A stretch of DNA of 14,019 nt from G963692885 sp964657395. Lineage in GTDB: Bacteria > Acidobacteriota > Terriglobia > Terriglobales > Acidobacteriaceae. Both the position numbers and the translations under genes were made by a program. The notes beneath the pieces are model-generated. The model saw nothing but the letters and a program-made list of their open reading frames with translations, was not told the origin of the DNA and did no database searches. Every line of letters starts with the position of its first letter. Positions within the stretch are counted from its first letter, which is position 1. This document shows, piece after piece, positions 8,472 through 14,019 of this stretch. Location of the stretch: contig CAZZUX010000103.1 of NCBI GenBank assembly GCA_964657395.1, positions 1 through 14,019 on the forward strand, written 5' to 3'.

Positions 8472-8491
8472 GCGCTGTCCGCTGTTCAGGA

Positions 8492-9118
8492 TTAATTGGT
8501 TACGAGGTCTTTTTCTTTGGTGCTGGTGGTGATCCTGGTGCCGGACAGGGTGCCGGTGAAGGTTTGCGAGATGTTGTTGGAGAGATCGTAGGCATCCAGT
8601 TGGAACTTCCCTGTGAAGTGATCTCCGCTTGAGCTGAGCTTGATCCATTGACGGAACTGCGTCGGACCAACGGGATTGCCGATGCCGCTGGCATTGTCAT
8701 TGGGAAACTGGTTGGCGTACCAGGCGAAGTGATTGAGGTAGTACTCGGAGCGGTCCAGTTGCTCCCAGACGCCCAGGCAGAAGTTTCCGTCCTGTGCGGG
8801 TCGCACCGAATTCATGATTTCTGTGTGATCGCTGTGCCAGACGGTCAACGCATTGTCGATGACGGTAGGAGGGATCGACACACCATTGCTGGTGGTCGCG
8901 GTGAAGATTACGTGCCACATGCCGACCATCGACTTGCCATCTTCGCGGAATGCTGAAGTGTCATCAGCAGTGTGCACGAGACGCGCGGCTCCAAAGGCCG
9001 GCTGCCAGACGGCCGGCTTGATTGCCTTGACGGGCATGCCGCATTGACCCAATGCCGCCGGTACGGTGGAGATGGCCAGGGCACACGATCCCAGTGTCAT
9101 CCATAGTTTCAGTTTCAT
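8492..9118 (-). CDS. Secreted lipocalin-like protein of unknown function
   Basis: The 208-residue protein starts at an ATG at 9118-9116, with AGGAG 8 bases upstream. Residues 1-24 are a signal peptide (KLK, hydrophobic core, cleavage near AALG before QCG), so the product is exported. The mature part alternates aromatic and polar residues as short beta strands: MVGMWHVIFTATTSNG (64-79), then ALTVWHSDHTEIMNS (90-104), NFCLGVWEQ (112-120), YYLNHFAWYA (126-135), FTGKFQLDAYD and FTGTLSGTRI. This suggests a small beta-barrel resembling lipocalins. Cys26 and Cys114 could form a disulfide. I recall similar proteins in acidobacterial genomes with no assigned function. No catalytic motif is visible. 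It is divergent from the winged-helix regulator, which may control it. The fold is inferred from pattern only. Confidence 0.8.
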   Translation of the reverse strand: MKLKLWMTLGSCALAISTVPAALGQCGMPVKAIKPAVWQPAFGAARLVHTADDTSAFREDGKSMVGMWHVIFTATTSNGVSIPPTVIDNALTVWHSDHTEIMNSVRPAQDGNFCLGVWEQLDRSEYYLNHFAWYANQFPNDNASGIGNPVGPTQFRQWIKLSSSGDHFTGKFQLDAYDLSNNISQTFTGTLSGTRITTSTKEKDLVTN

Positions 9119-9194
9119 TTCGGTTTCTCCTAACGCCGGGATGCCGGCTGCACCCGAGAAGACGGCAACTGGTCGAAGTTGACAATGGAGGAAT

Positions 9195-9224
9195 GGTGAA
9201 GCCCGAGGTGAAGTTCTGGTGAAG
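9195..9224 (+). promoter_or_regulatory. Triple GGTGAAG direct repeat, candidate winged-helix regulator site
   Basis: GGTGAAG occurs at 9195-9201, 9207-9213 and 9218-9224, start-to-start spacing 12 and 11 bases, one helical turn each. OmpR/PhoB-type winged-helix proteins bind tandem direct repeats with this geometry, and the gene beginning just downstream encodes such a domain. The repeats lie between the two divergent genes. Weaker four-of-seven matches flank the array on both sides. Binding is inference. Confidence 0.45.
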
Positions 9225-9269
9225 CGCCAAGTGACTGATGGGAAGGCGTTTGTGCGGAGAGTCCGATGC

Positions 9270-9275
9270 TATACT
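9270..9275 (+). promoter_or_regulatory. Candidate -10 element of the winged-helix/TPR regulator gene
   Basis: TATACT matches the sigma-70 -10 consensus at five of six positions. The sequence about 17 bases upstream (CGTTTG) is a poor -35, as in activator-dependent promoters. Transcription would begin near 9282, just before GGGGGAA at 9284-9290. This would exclude the upstream ATG at 9266 and favour translation from 9299. Confidence 0.4.
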
Positions 9276-9298
9276 TCACCCGCGGGGGAACCTCTGCG

Positions 9299-11236
9299 AT
9301 GGCCGTGGTGTACAGGTTCGGAGACTTCCGACTGGATTGTGGACGCTATGAGCTGCTTCGGGCGGAGCGCGAGGTGAAGATCGAGCGCAAACCCATGGAA
9401 CTGCTTGTCCTGTTCACCTCGCGACAGGGCCAGCTGGTGACCCGGTCTGAGATTGCTGAACGCCTGTGGTCGAACGAGGTCTACGTCGACACGGAGCACG
9501 GCATCAATACGGCAGTCCGCAAACTTCGCATCACGTTGCGGGACGATCCGGCCGAGCCGAGGTTTATCAAGACGGTCACGGGTGTTGGGTACCGTTTCGT
9601 CGCTCCCGTGATCACAGAACCGAACACAGATGTCACTGAAGAGCCGGCGTCTGCCGCAGCCTTGCCATCCGCGTCGTCCGCGGGCGTATCTGAAGCGCCA
9701 TCGCCTCCTGCGTCTACCTCGGTCCAGCCGTCAGAGGGTTCCGCACTCCAGGGAACTCCATTGGTGGCTCGTTCCCGGGTGGAACTGTTTCGGCGAGGTG
9801 CTTTTTGGCTGACGGGCATTGCCGCCTTAGTCCTGTTGCTGGGGTTTCTGCTGATACGACGCCAGCAACGAATCGCGGCGCCAACGATCCGGTCGCTTGC
9901 CGTGCTTCCTCTGGATAACTACTCTGGCGATCCCAACCAGGAGTATCTCGCGAGTGGAATGACCGATGAGTTGATCACGATGATTGCCCGCAACTCCACG
10001 CTGCGCATTCCCTCGCGCACGTCGGTGATGCAATACAAGGCAGCGCATCGTCCCCTCTCGGAGATTGCGCATGCGCTGGGCGTGGACGGGATTGTGGAGG
10101 GCTCGATGGCGCGCAAAGGCGGACGGATCCACCTGACCCTGCAATTGATCCGAAGTGATACGGATTCCCACATCTGGGCTGAGAGTTTCGACCGGGATGC
10201 GAACGACACGGCGCTGGCCGAAGAAGCTGCCGCGGAGATCGCGAAACAGGTGCACAGCGTCCGGCCTGTGATTACGGCCCAGCGGTATATCAACCCGGAG
10301 GCGCATGACGCTTATCTGCGCGGGAAGTACCTCTGGCCGAATGATGGAATGCTGGCTTCCGGTGAGTATTTCAAGAAAGCGACCCAAATCCAGCCGGATT
10401 ATGCGGCAGCCTGGGCAGGATTGGCAGATTACTACGGGGAGGGGGTAGCCGGCGATGCGCTGGATCCCCGGATCGCCCTTCCACAGGAGGAAGACGCTGC
10501 GAAGCGGGCTTTGGTGCTTGGGCCGGACCTGGCCGAGGCGCACGTAGCGATGGCGGCGGCTTATCTCATCGCCCGATGGGACTGGGCAAACGCCGATATT
10601 GAATCACAGCGAGCGATCAGCCTCGATCCGCGGGATGGTGAGCTGTATTACTTCCGGGCCAACGTTTTATGCGCATTGAAGCGCAAAGCTGAAGCGATCG
10701 AGCTTGCCAGGAAATCAGTGGAACTGGCGCCCTATGAGCGTCCAACGGCGATCGCTGAGATGCTTGTGTTGGCGCGGCGCTACGACGAAGCCATTGCCGA
10801 GTTGCGGCTTCGGCTGGTGGCCATGCCGAAGAATGACAATTTGCTTTACACGCTGGCCGACACCCTGAGACGAAAGGGCGATTACAAAGGGGCAGTGGAT
10901 ATCTGGGCGCAGTTGGGCGCAGCTGGTGGGCATCCTGAGGCGGCAAAGCAACAGCTGCAAGCATACCAACATGGCGGGTGGCGCGGAGAGCTCCAGTGGC
11001 TGCTTCGGCAGCGGGAAAAGGACGCGAAGAGCGGCTATGTTTCTCCAGTGGAACTGGCCGGCTACCATGCGCAGCTCGGCGAACGGGAACCAACGCTGAG
11101 TCTTCTTGAGGAGGGGTATCGCCAGAAGGCTACGGATATATTGTGGCTACAGGAAGATCCGGCTTACGACTTTCTGAGTGCCGATCCGCAGTTTCGTTCC
11201 ATTGTGAGACGCATTGGTGAACCAGCGGCTCCATGA
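9299..11236 (+). CDS. Membrane-bound winged-helix regulator with TolB-like and TPR domains (CadC-like)
   Basis: A protein of 645 residues from the ATG at 9299. Residues about 5-103 are an OmpR/CadC-type winged helix (VYRFGDFRLDCGRYELLR, then EHGINTAVRKLRITL and FIKTVTGVGYRFVAP). A Pro/Ser/Ala-rich linker follows (about 104-165), then one membrane helix, WLTGIAALVLLLGFLLIRR (170-188). Beyond it lie a TolB-like segment (SLAVLPLDNYSGDPNQEYLASGMTDELITMI, through HIWAESFDRD) and TPR repeats to the end. The DNA-binding part should be cytoplasmic and the TPR part periplasmic, so it may sense an envelope signal and regulate transcription directly from the membrane. No receiver domain is present. An upstream ATG at 9266 is in frame. 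I prefer 9299 because family members begin with a few residues before YRFG, GGGGGAA lies 8 bases upstream, and the -10 element falls after 9266. The target and signal are unknown. Confidence 0.9.
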   Translation: MAVVYRFGDFRLDCGRYELLRAEREVKIERKPMELLVLFTSRQGQLVTRSEIAERLWSNEVYVDTEHGINTAVRKLRITLRDDPAEPRFIKTVTGVGYRFVAPVITEPNTDVTEEPASAAALPSASSAGVSEAPSPPASTSVQPSEGSALQGTPLVARSRVELFRRGAFWLTGIAALVLLLGFLLIRRQQRIAAPTIRSLAVLPLDNYSGDPNQEYLASGMTDELITMIARNSTLRIPSRTSVMQYKAAHRPLSEIAHALGVDGIVEGSMARKGGRIHLTLQLIRSDTDSHIWAESFDRDANDTALAEEAAAEIAKQVHSVRPVITAQRYINPEAHDAYLRGKYLWPNDGMLASGEYFKKATQIQPDYAAAWAGLADYYGEGVAGDALDPRIALPQEEDAAKRALVLGPDLAEAHVAMAAAYLIARWDWANADIESQRAISLDPRDGELYYFRANVLCALKRKAEAIELARKSVELAPYERPTAIAEMLVLARRYDEAIAELRLRLVAMPKNDNLLYTLADTLRRKGDYKGAVDIWAQLGAAGGHPEAAKQQLQAYQHGGWRGELQWLLRQREKDAKSGYVSPVELAGYHAQLGEREPTLSLLEEGYRQKATDILWLQEDPAYDFLSADPQFRSIVRRIGEPAAP

Positions 11237-11243
11237 TTGTTGG

Positions 11244-11271
11244 TTGAAGTCGTCTGGCTGGATGACGTCAA
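11244..11271. terminator. Possible bidirectional hairpin between convergent genes
   Basis: TTGAAGTCGTC, loop TGGCTG, GATGACGTCAA forms an 11-bp stem with one mismatch and one G-U pair, in the 47-bp space between the regulator stop codon and the TetR stop codon. No T-run follows on either strand, so termination ability is uncertain. Confidence 0.4.
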
Positions 11272-11283
11272 GATCCGACAATG

Positions 11284-12036
11284 TTATCCAGCGTGGAGAT
11301 AGCTTAGAAATGCACGCGTTAATTCTTTCTTGAGTGTCGCGTCATCCATAGGCAGCAAACCCTTCCACACTTTGGGTTCGGGAGTATCCAGGATTACTTC
11401 CTGCAGGGTGCTGATGACCATGATCAAGCCCAGCGACGCGGCCATCCGGGGCTTCGGGTGCCGGATGTCGCCCGCGTTGGCCAGGATCAGCGCAACGATA
11501 CGGTTGTAGGAACGCACCTCCAGTTTGCAGGCTTTGTTCCAGAACTCCGTGTTGACCCTGCTGCGCACAAATTGCTGCATAGCGCGCAATTGCCCGGCGT
11601 TGGCGCGATAGCTGATCAAGAGCGAGTGAACCAGTTGTTCCGCGAAGACATGCAGGGGGATCTGGCCGGCAGTGTCCGGCGTGAGGCCGGAGCGCAACCG
11701 TTCTTCCTGCCGCTCGAGGACGCCCAGGATCACGGCTTCGAGAAGCGCATCCTTGTCATTGAAGCGGCGATAGATGGCACCGGGTGTCAGTCCAGCGTGT
11801 GCGGCGATGCGGGGAATCGTTGCGCCTTCGACGCCGTGCTGTCCGAGCACTTCGGCGGCTGCTTTCATCAATTTGCGCAACGACTCCCGGCTACGTGCCT
11901 GCTGAGGCTGCAGGTTGCTTAAGGGCCTGGCTGGCCTGCCAGGGTTCGAGCCTTTTTTCGGGGTTTCGCGTTTTCTGGCTGACGAGGCGGCATGTGGGGA
12001 ACTGCTCTTAGTCCTCTTGCCGCTCGCCGGCGCCAT
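11284..12036 (-). CDS. TetR/AcrR-family transcriptional repressor of the adjacent MFS exporter
   Basis: The protein has about 250 residues from the ATG at 12036-12034. After a basic, low-complexity tail (1-47, rich in Lys, Arg, Ser and Pro) comes the TetR helix-turn-helix, about 48-97: LRKLMKAAAEVLGQHGVEGATI, then IAAHAGLTPGAIYRRFNDKDALLEAVI. The Gly-x-Ile-Tyr-x-x-Phe recognition helix is intact. The remaining helical part should bind an inducer and dimerise. Frame and starts: the frame stays open to 12216, but that start lies inside the exporter gene and upstream of the shared operator. An ATG at 12054 has an AGGA only one base away. The ATG at 12036 has AGGAAAG before it and is preferred. 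The gene diverges from the MFS exporter, the classic arrangement for a repressor controlling itself and the pump. A TATAAA at 12081-12076 could be its -10. The inducer is unknown. Confidence 0.88.
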   Translation of the reverse strand: MAPASGKRTKSSSPHAASSARKRETPKKGSNPGRPARPLSNLQPQQARSRESLRKLMKAAAEVLGQHGVEGATIPRIAAHAGLTPGAIYRRFNDKDALLEAVILGVLERQEERLRSGLTPDTAGQIPLHVFAEQLVHSLLISYRANAGQLRAMQQFVRSRVNTEFWNKACKLEVRSYNRIVALILANAGDIRHPKPRMAASLGLIMVISTLQEVILDTPEPKVWKGLLPMDDATLKKELTRAFLSYLHAG

Positions 12037-12066
12037 CTTTCCTATGTCATGCATGTCCTGCTTATC

Positions 12067-12095
12067 TTGACACCATTTATATGTAAATGTAAATT
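12067..12095 (+). promoter_or_regulatory. Sigma-70 promoter of the MFS exporter gene
   Basis: A perfect -35, TTGACA (12067-12072), is followed after 17 bases by TAAATT (12090-12095), four of six matches to the -10 consensus. Transcription would begin near 12102, about 35 bases before the start codon. The -10 lies inside the palindromic operator. Confidence 0.6.
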
Positions 12096-12106
12096 CACGT
12101 TTACAT
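12081..12106. promoter_or_regulatory. Palindromic TetR operator with an extra half-site
   Basis: ATGTAAA, six bases TTCACG, TTTACAT (12087-12106) is a perfect inverted repeat with 7-bp arms. An extra ATGTAAA half-site at 12081-12087 overlaps it by one base. It lies between the divergent tetR-type and MFS genes, covers the -10 of the exporter promoter and reaches the likely repressor promoter. Occupancy by the adjacent TetR protein would shut off both genes. Binding is inferred from position and symmetry. Confidence 0.65.
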
Positions 12107-12136
12107 AAACCACCACTCAGCAGTAGAAGGAGGTTT

Positions 12137-13360
12137 ATGGATAGCGGATCCGTGTCGGCATCTTCGGTCAAGCATCCACTGCGCGATCCGGCGTTTCGCC
12201 TCTTGTGGATCGGCAACGCTGTTTCCTGGACGGGTGACCAGTTTTATCTTGTCGCTCTTCCGTGGCTGGTCCTTCTACTGACCAGGTCGAGTATTGTTCT
12301 TGGCACGATCACGATGACGGCTGCGATTCCCAGGGCGGGGCTGATGCTGCTGGGCGGCGCGGTGTCGGACCGGACTTCTCCGCGCAGGATCATGATGCTG
12401 ACGGCCGGCGCCCGCACCGTGATGGTTGCCGCAGTATCCGTCCTGCTATGGGCGCATGTCCTGAAAGTGTGGCAGCTGTACTTACTGGCGCTGTGCTTCG
12501 GTGTGGCCGATGCGTTTGCCGGACCAGCTGCCCAGGCTTATCTACCTTCGCTCGTTCAGCCGGAACAACTTGCGGCAGCGAACTCGGTCACCCAATCGAC
12601 TGTCCAGGTGGCTACTCTCGTAGCTCCCGCGCCGGTTGGCCTGTTCATCAAAGCCTTCGGTACGGCGTGGGCGTTCTTTATCGACGCGGTCAGCTTCCTG
12701 TTCATCCTTGGTGCGCTCTGGCAGCTGCCGGATCCGCCACGAGCGGTCGGTGGTTCGCCGCGTCGCAGTGTGTTCCAGTCGATCTTCGAAGGCCTGCGCT
12801 GTGTGAGGAGTGACGTTGCGCTGACGTCGCTGATGCTGGTGATTGCTGTGCTTAACTTTGCGATTGCGGGACCAGTAAGCATAGGCATTGCGATCGTCGC
12901 GAAGGAGAAGCTCGGTACTGCGGTTGCGTTCGGCCTGCTGATGTCTGCTGTGGCGGCAGGAGCGTTGACGGGGACGCTGCTGGCGGGGCTCACGAAGCAT
13001 CGAAGGCGCGGCCGGCTCCTGCTTCTGGTGAGTAGCGTGATCGGTCTTTCACTCGGCAGCCTTGGCCTAATTGCGCGGGCGCCGCTACTGGCGAGTGTGC
13101 TTTTCGTGATGAGTGCGACAGCTGCATTTCTCAACGTGCAGTTGATTGCATGGTTTCAGCAGCGGGTGGAGCGCGCGATGATGGGACGCGTGATGAGTGT
13201 GCTGATGTTTGCGTCTGTCGGACTGATGCCGTTTTCGCTGGCTGCCAGCGGTGTCGCGATGAAGTGGAGCCTGCCGGGGACGTTCCTGGTCGCTGGAGGG
13301 ATGGTGTTGATGGTTACGCTGCTGGCGGCGATGCATCGGGCGGTTCGAGAGATTGATTAG
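12137..13360 (+). CDS. MFS exporter (drug or metabolite efflux, EntS/MFS_3-like)
   Basis: The 407-residue protein is an inner-membrane transporter with the length and roughly 12 hydrophobic segments of the major facilitator superfamily. The N-terminus (HPLRDPAFRLLWIGNAVSWTGDQFYLVALPWLV) is typical of the MFS_3 branch, which includes enterobactin exporter EntS and macrolide pumps. GGAVSDRTSPRRIMM (74-88) is the loop 2-3 signature GxxxDRxxRR, and APVGLFI and AVSFLFILGALW match later helices. It most likely exports a small toxic or siderophore-like compound using the proton gradient; the substrate cannot be read from the sequence. AGAAGGAGG lies three bases before the ATG, an excellent ribosome binding site. 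It is divergent from the TetR-type repressor with a shared operator, so induction by a substrate-like ligand is expected. Confidence 0.92.
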   Translation: MDSGSVSASSVKHPLRDPAFRLLWIGNAVSWTGDQFYLVALPWLVLLLTRSSIVLGTITMTAAIPRAGLMLLGGAVSDRTSPRRIMMLTAGARTVMVAAVSVLLWAHVLKVWQLYLLALCFGVADAFAGPAAQAYLPSLVQPEQLAAANSVTQSTVQVATLVAPAPVGLFIKAFGTAWAFFIDAVSFLFILGALWQLPDPPRAVGGSPRRSVFQSIFEGLRCVRSDVALTSLMLVIAVLNFAIAGPVSIGIAIVAKEKLGTAVAFGLLMSAVAAGALTGTLLAGLTKHRRRGRLLLLVSSVIGLSLGSLGLIARAPLLASVLFVMSATAAFLNVQLIAWFQQRVERAMMGRVMSVLMFASVGLMPFSLAASGVAMKWSLPGTFLVAGGMVLMVTLLAAMHRAVREID

Positions 13361-13417
13361 GCAGAGGTGCTATCGGGCCGAATGGGGAAGAAGGCGCCCT
13401 TTTGTGTGGCAAACGCG

Positions 13418-13657
13418 CTATAGAGTCCAGCTCCAGCCGGGCGTTGCTTCCAATCGGGAAATTAACTGTTCATTCAGTATTCCGGCTGCGTACCGGAGGC
13501 GATAGTCCTTCAGCAATCCTTCCATCTCCTCGGCGATCCAGCCTGTCTTTGGAAGCCGCGCTTTTTCGAGCACTGGCAGGTTTGTCCAAACCGGCGAGTT
13601 GGATGAACCGTCCTCCACTTCACGCTCGCAAACCGCCGTAGATCCTTCCGGACGCAT
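13418..13657 (-). CDS. Orphan 79-residue protein with a helicase-associated (HA) domain-like C-terminus
   Basis: AGGAG lies 8 bases before the ATG at 13657-13655, which makes this short frame likely to be translated. The N-terminal 35 residues are unremarkable. Residues 39-77 (GWIAEEMEGLLKDYRLR, then YAAGILNEQLISRLEATPGWSW) read like the second half of a helicase-associated domain, whose usual form is a Trp, a helix rich in Arg/Lys/Tyr, a Gly-x-Leu turn, and an E-R-I/L-x-x-L-E-x-x-P-G-W-x-W ending. In HA proteins these units occur in tandem after a helicase core and are thought to bind nucleic acid. Here there is one partial unit and no helicase. It could be a genuine small DNA- or RNA-binding protein or a remnant of a larger gene. 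Function is unknown. Confidence 0.55.
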   Translation of the reverse strand: MRPEGSTAVCEREVEDGSSNSPVWTNLPVLEKARLPKTGWIAEEMEGLLKDYRLRYAAGILNEQLISRLEATPGWSWTL

Positions 13658-13792
13658 TCCTTGTTCTCCTGATACCTACGGTAAGGGTACGGAGGCGCCA
13701 CCGGAATGACCTGATAGTGCTAGTCATAGTTGCTATATGCTTTTTGGGAAGACAGGCGTGACTGTTCAGGTACCCGCTGGAGATTGTCGTCA

Positions 13793-14019
13793 CTATGGCG
13801 GGCTGGCCCGGTCGAGTTTCATCGCGGCTGCCGTGATGTCGGTGTACTTGAGGCCGGCACCGGTGTTGAAGAGGACGACGCGGTCTGCTGGTTTCAAGAA
13901 GCCGTCTTCGAGCAGGTGATCGTAGGCGGCGGTGGCGGCGGCGCCTTCGGGCGATAGGAAGAGCCCTTCGTGGCGGGCCCAGTCGAGGAGTGAGGCGAGG
14001 ATGGTTTCGTCCGGAAAGG
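13793..14019 (-). CDS. Threonine-synthase-like PLP enzyme, C-terminal 74 residues only
   Basis: The minus-strand frame enters from the right edge and stops at TAG (13795-13793). The visible end reads LLDWARHEGLFLSPEGAAATA, then AYDHLLEDGFLKPADRVVLFNTGAGLKYTD, characteristic of the C-terminus of threonine synthase (PLP fold type II, converting O-phosphohomoserine to threonine). FLSPEGAA and the Asn-Thr-Gly-x-Gly-Leu-Lys-Tyr ending are the diagnostic parts. The PLP lysine and substrate-binding N-terminal part lie outside the window, so a related type II PLP enzyme cannot be fully excluded. The gene is followed 135 bases later, on the same strand, by the orphan HA-like gene, which has its own ribosome binding site. 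Confidence 0.82.
   Translation of the reverse strand, partial: FPDETILASLLDWARHEGLFLSPEGAAATAAYDHLLEDGFLKPADRVVLFNTGAGLKYTDITAAAMKLDRASPP

Larger units (their letters stand above)
7661..8491. other. 830-bp stretch with no convincing gene, interrupted by an assembly gap
   Basis: Between the HAD gene and the secreted protein gene I find no frame with recognisable homology, a good ribosome binding site and ordinary codon use. A GTG-started frame from 7710 up to the gap encodes three CxxC pairs (CSLC, CRSC, CLSC) but has a poor Shine-Dalgarno and rare codons. A frame at 8223-8495 (plus) encodes about 90 unremarkable residues. Decayed gene remnants are possible. No tRNA-like or insertion-sequence terminal repeats were seen. 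Confidence 0.5.

Noticed and set aside
8223..8495. Plus-strand frame of 90 codons before the secreted-protein gene
   Set aside because: Only a weak CAGGG precedes the ATG, the composition is unremarkable, and it overlaps the terminator region and stop codon of the opposite-strand gene.
9179..9184. TTGACA resembling a -35 hexamer upstream of the GGTGAAG repeats
   Set aside because: No -10-like hexamer lies 16-18 bases downstream (CCCGAG occupies the place), so I do not call a promoter here.
12055..12216. Extended 310-residue start for the TetR-type protein
   Set aside because: It would begin inside the exporter gene and include the operator region. The extra residues do not resemble a TetR N-terminus.

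Overview
The window is a GC-rich, loosely packed piece of a bacterial chromosome that most resembles Acidobacteria subdivision 1 (Terriglobus/Granulicella/Edaphobacter type). The evidence for this is a very large Oar-like TonB-dependent receptor with an N-terminal carboxypeptidase-regulatory-like domain, a membrane-bound winged-helix/TolB-like/TPR regulator, and a secreted protein of a type I associate with acidobacterial genomes. The organism assignment is inference from gene content. The sequence is a draft scaffold: two runs of exactly 100 N (1131-1230 and 7996-8095) mark contig joins, and the first is flanked by an exact 55-bp duplication.

Layout. On the minus strand at the left edge is a truncated PQQ-type sorbosone/glucose dehydrogenase family gene (1021 to beyond base 1). 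It diverges, across an assembly gap, from a 1201-residue outer-membrane TonB-dependent receptor (1607-5212) that ends in a hairpin terminator. A sigma-54-like -24/-12 element sits just upstream of the receptor. Next comes a large HAD-superfamily hydrolase of the COG5610 type (about 5435-7660). About 830 bp with no convincing gene follows, including the second gap. A secreted lipocalin-like protein of unknown function (8492-9118, minus) is divergent from the winged-helix/TPR regulator (9299-11236, plus). The intergenic space between them holds three GGTGAAG direct repeats at 11-12 bp spacing. The last third has a divergent TetR-family repressor (11284-12036, minus) and MFS exporter (12137-13360, plus) sharing a palindromic operator, then a 79-residue orphan protein resembling the C-terminal part of a helicase-associated (HA) domain (13418-13657, minus), and the 3' end of a threonine-synthase-like gene (13793 to the right edge, minus).

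How the genes may work together. The TetR/MFS pair is a self-contained drug- or metabolite-responsive efflux module. The winged-helix regulator plausibly acts on the divergent promoter region it shares with the secreted protein, or on its own promoter. The TonB-dependent receptor and the periplasmic dehydrogenase are both envelope carbohydrate-type functions, but nothing in the sequence proves that they are co-regulated. The remaining genes look like individual transcription units rather than one operon. I did not find a phage, CRISPR array, tRNA, rRNA or intact insertion sequence. The most interesting elements are small regulatory sites and the orphan HA-like protein rather than a new multigene system.
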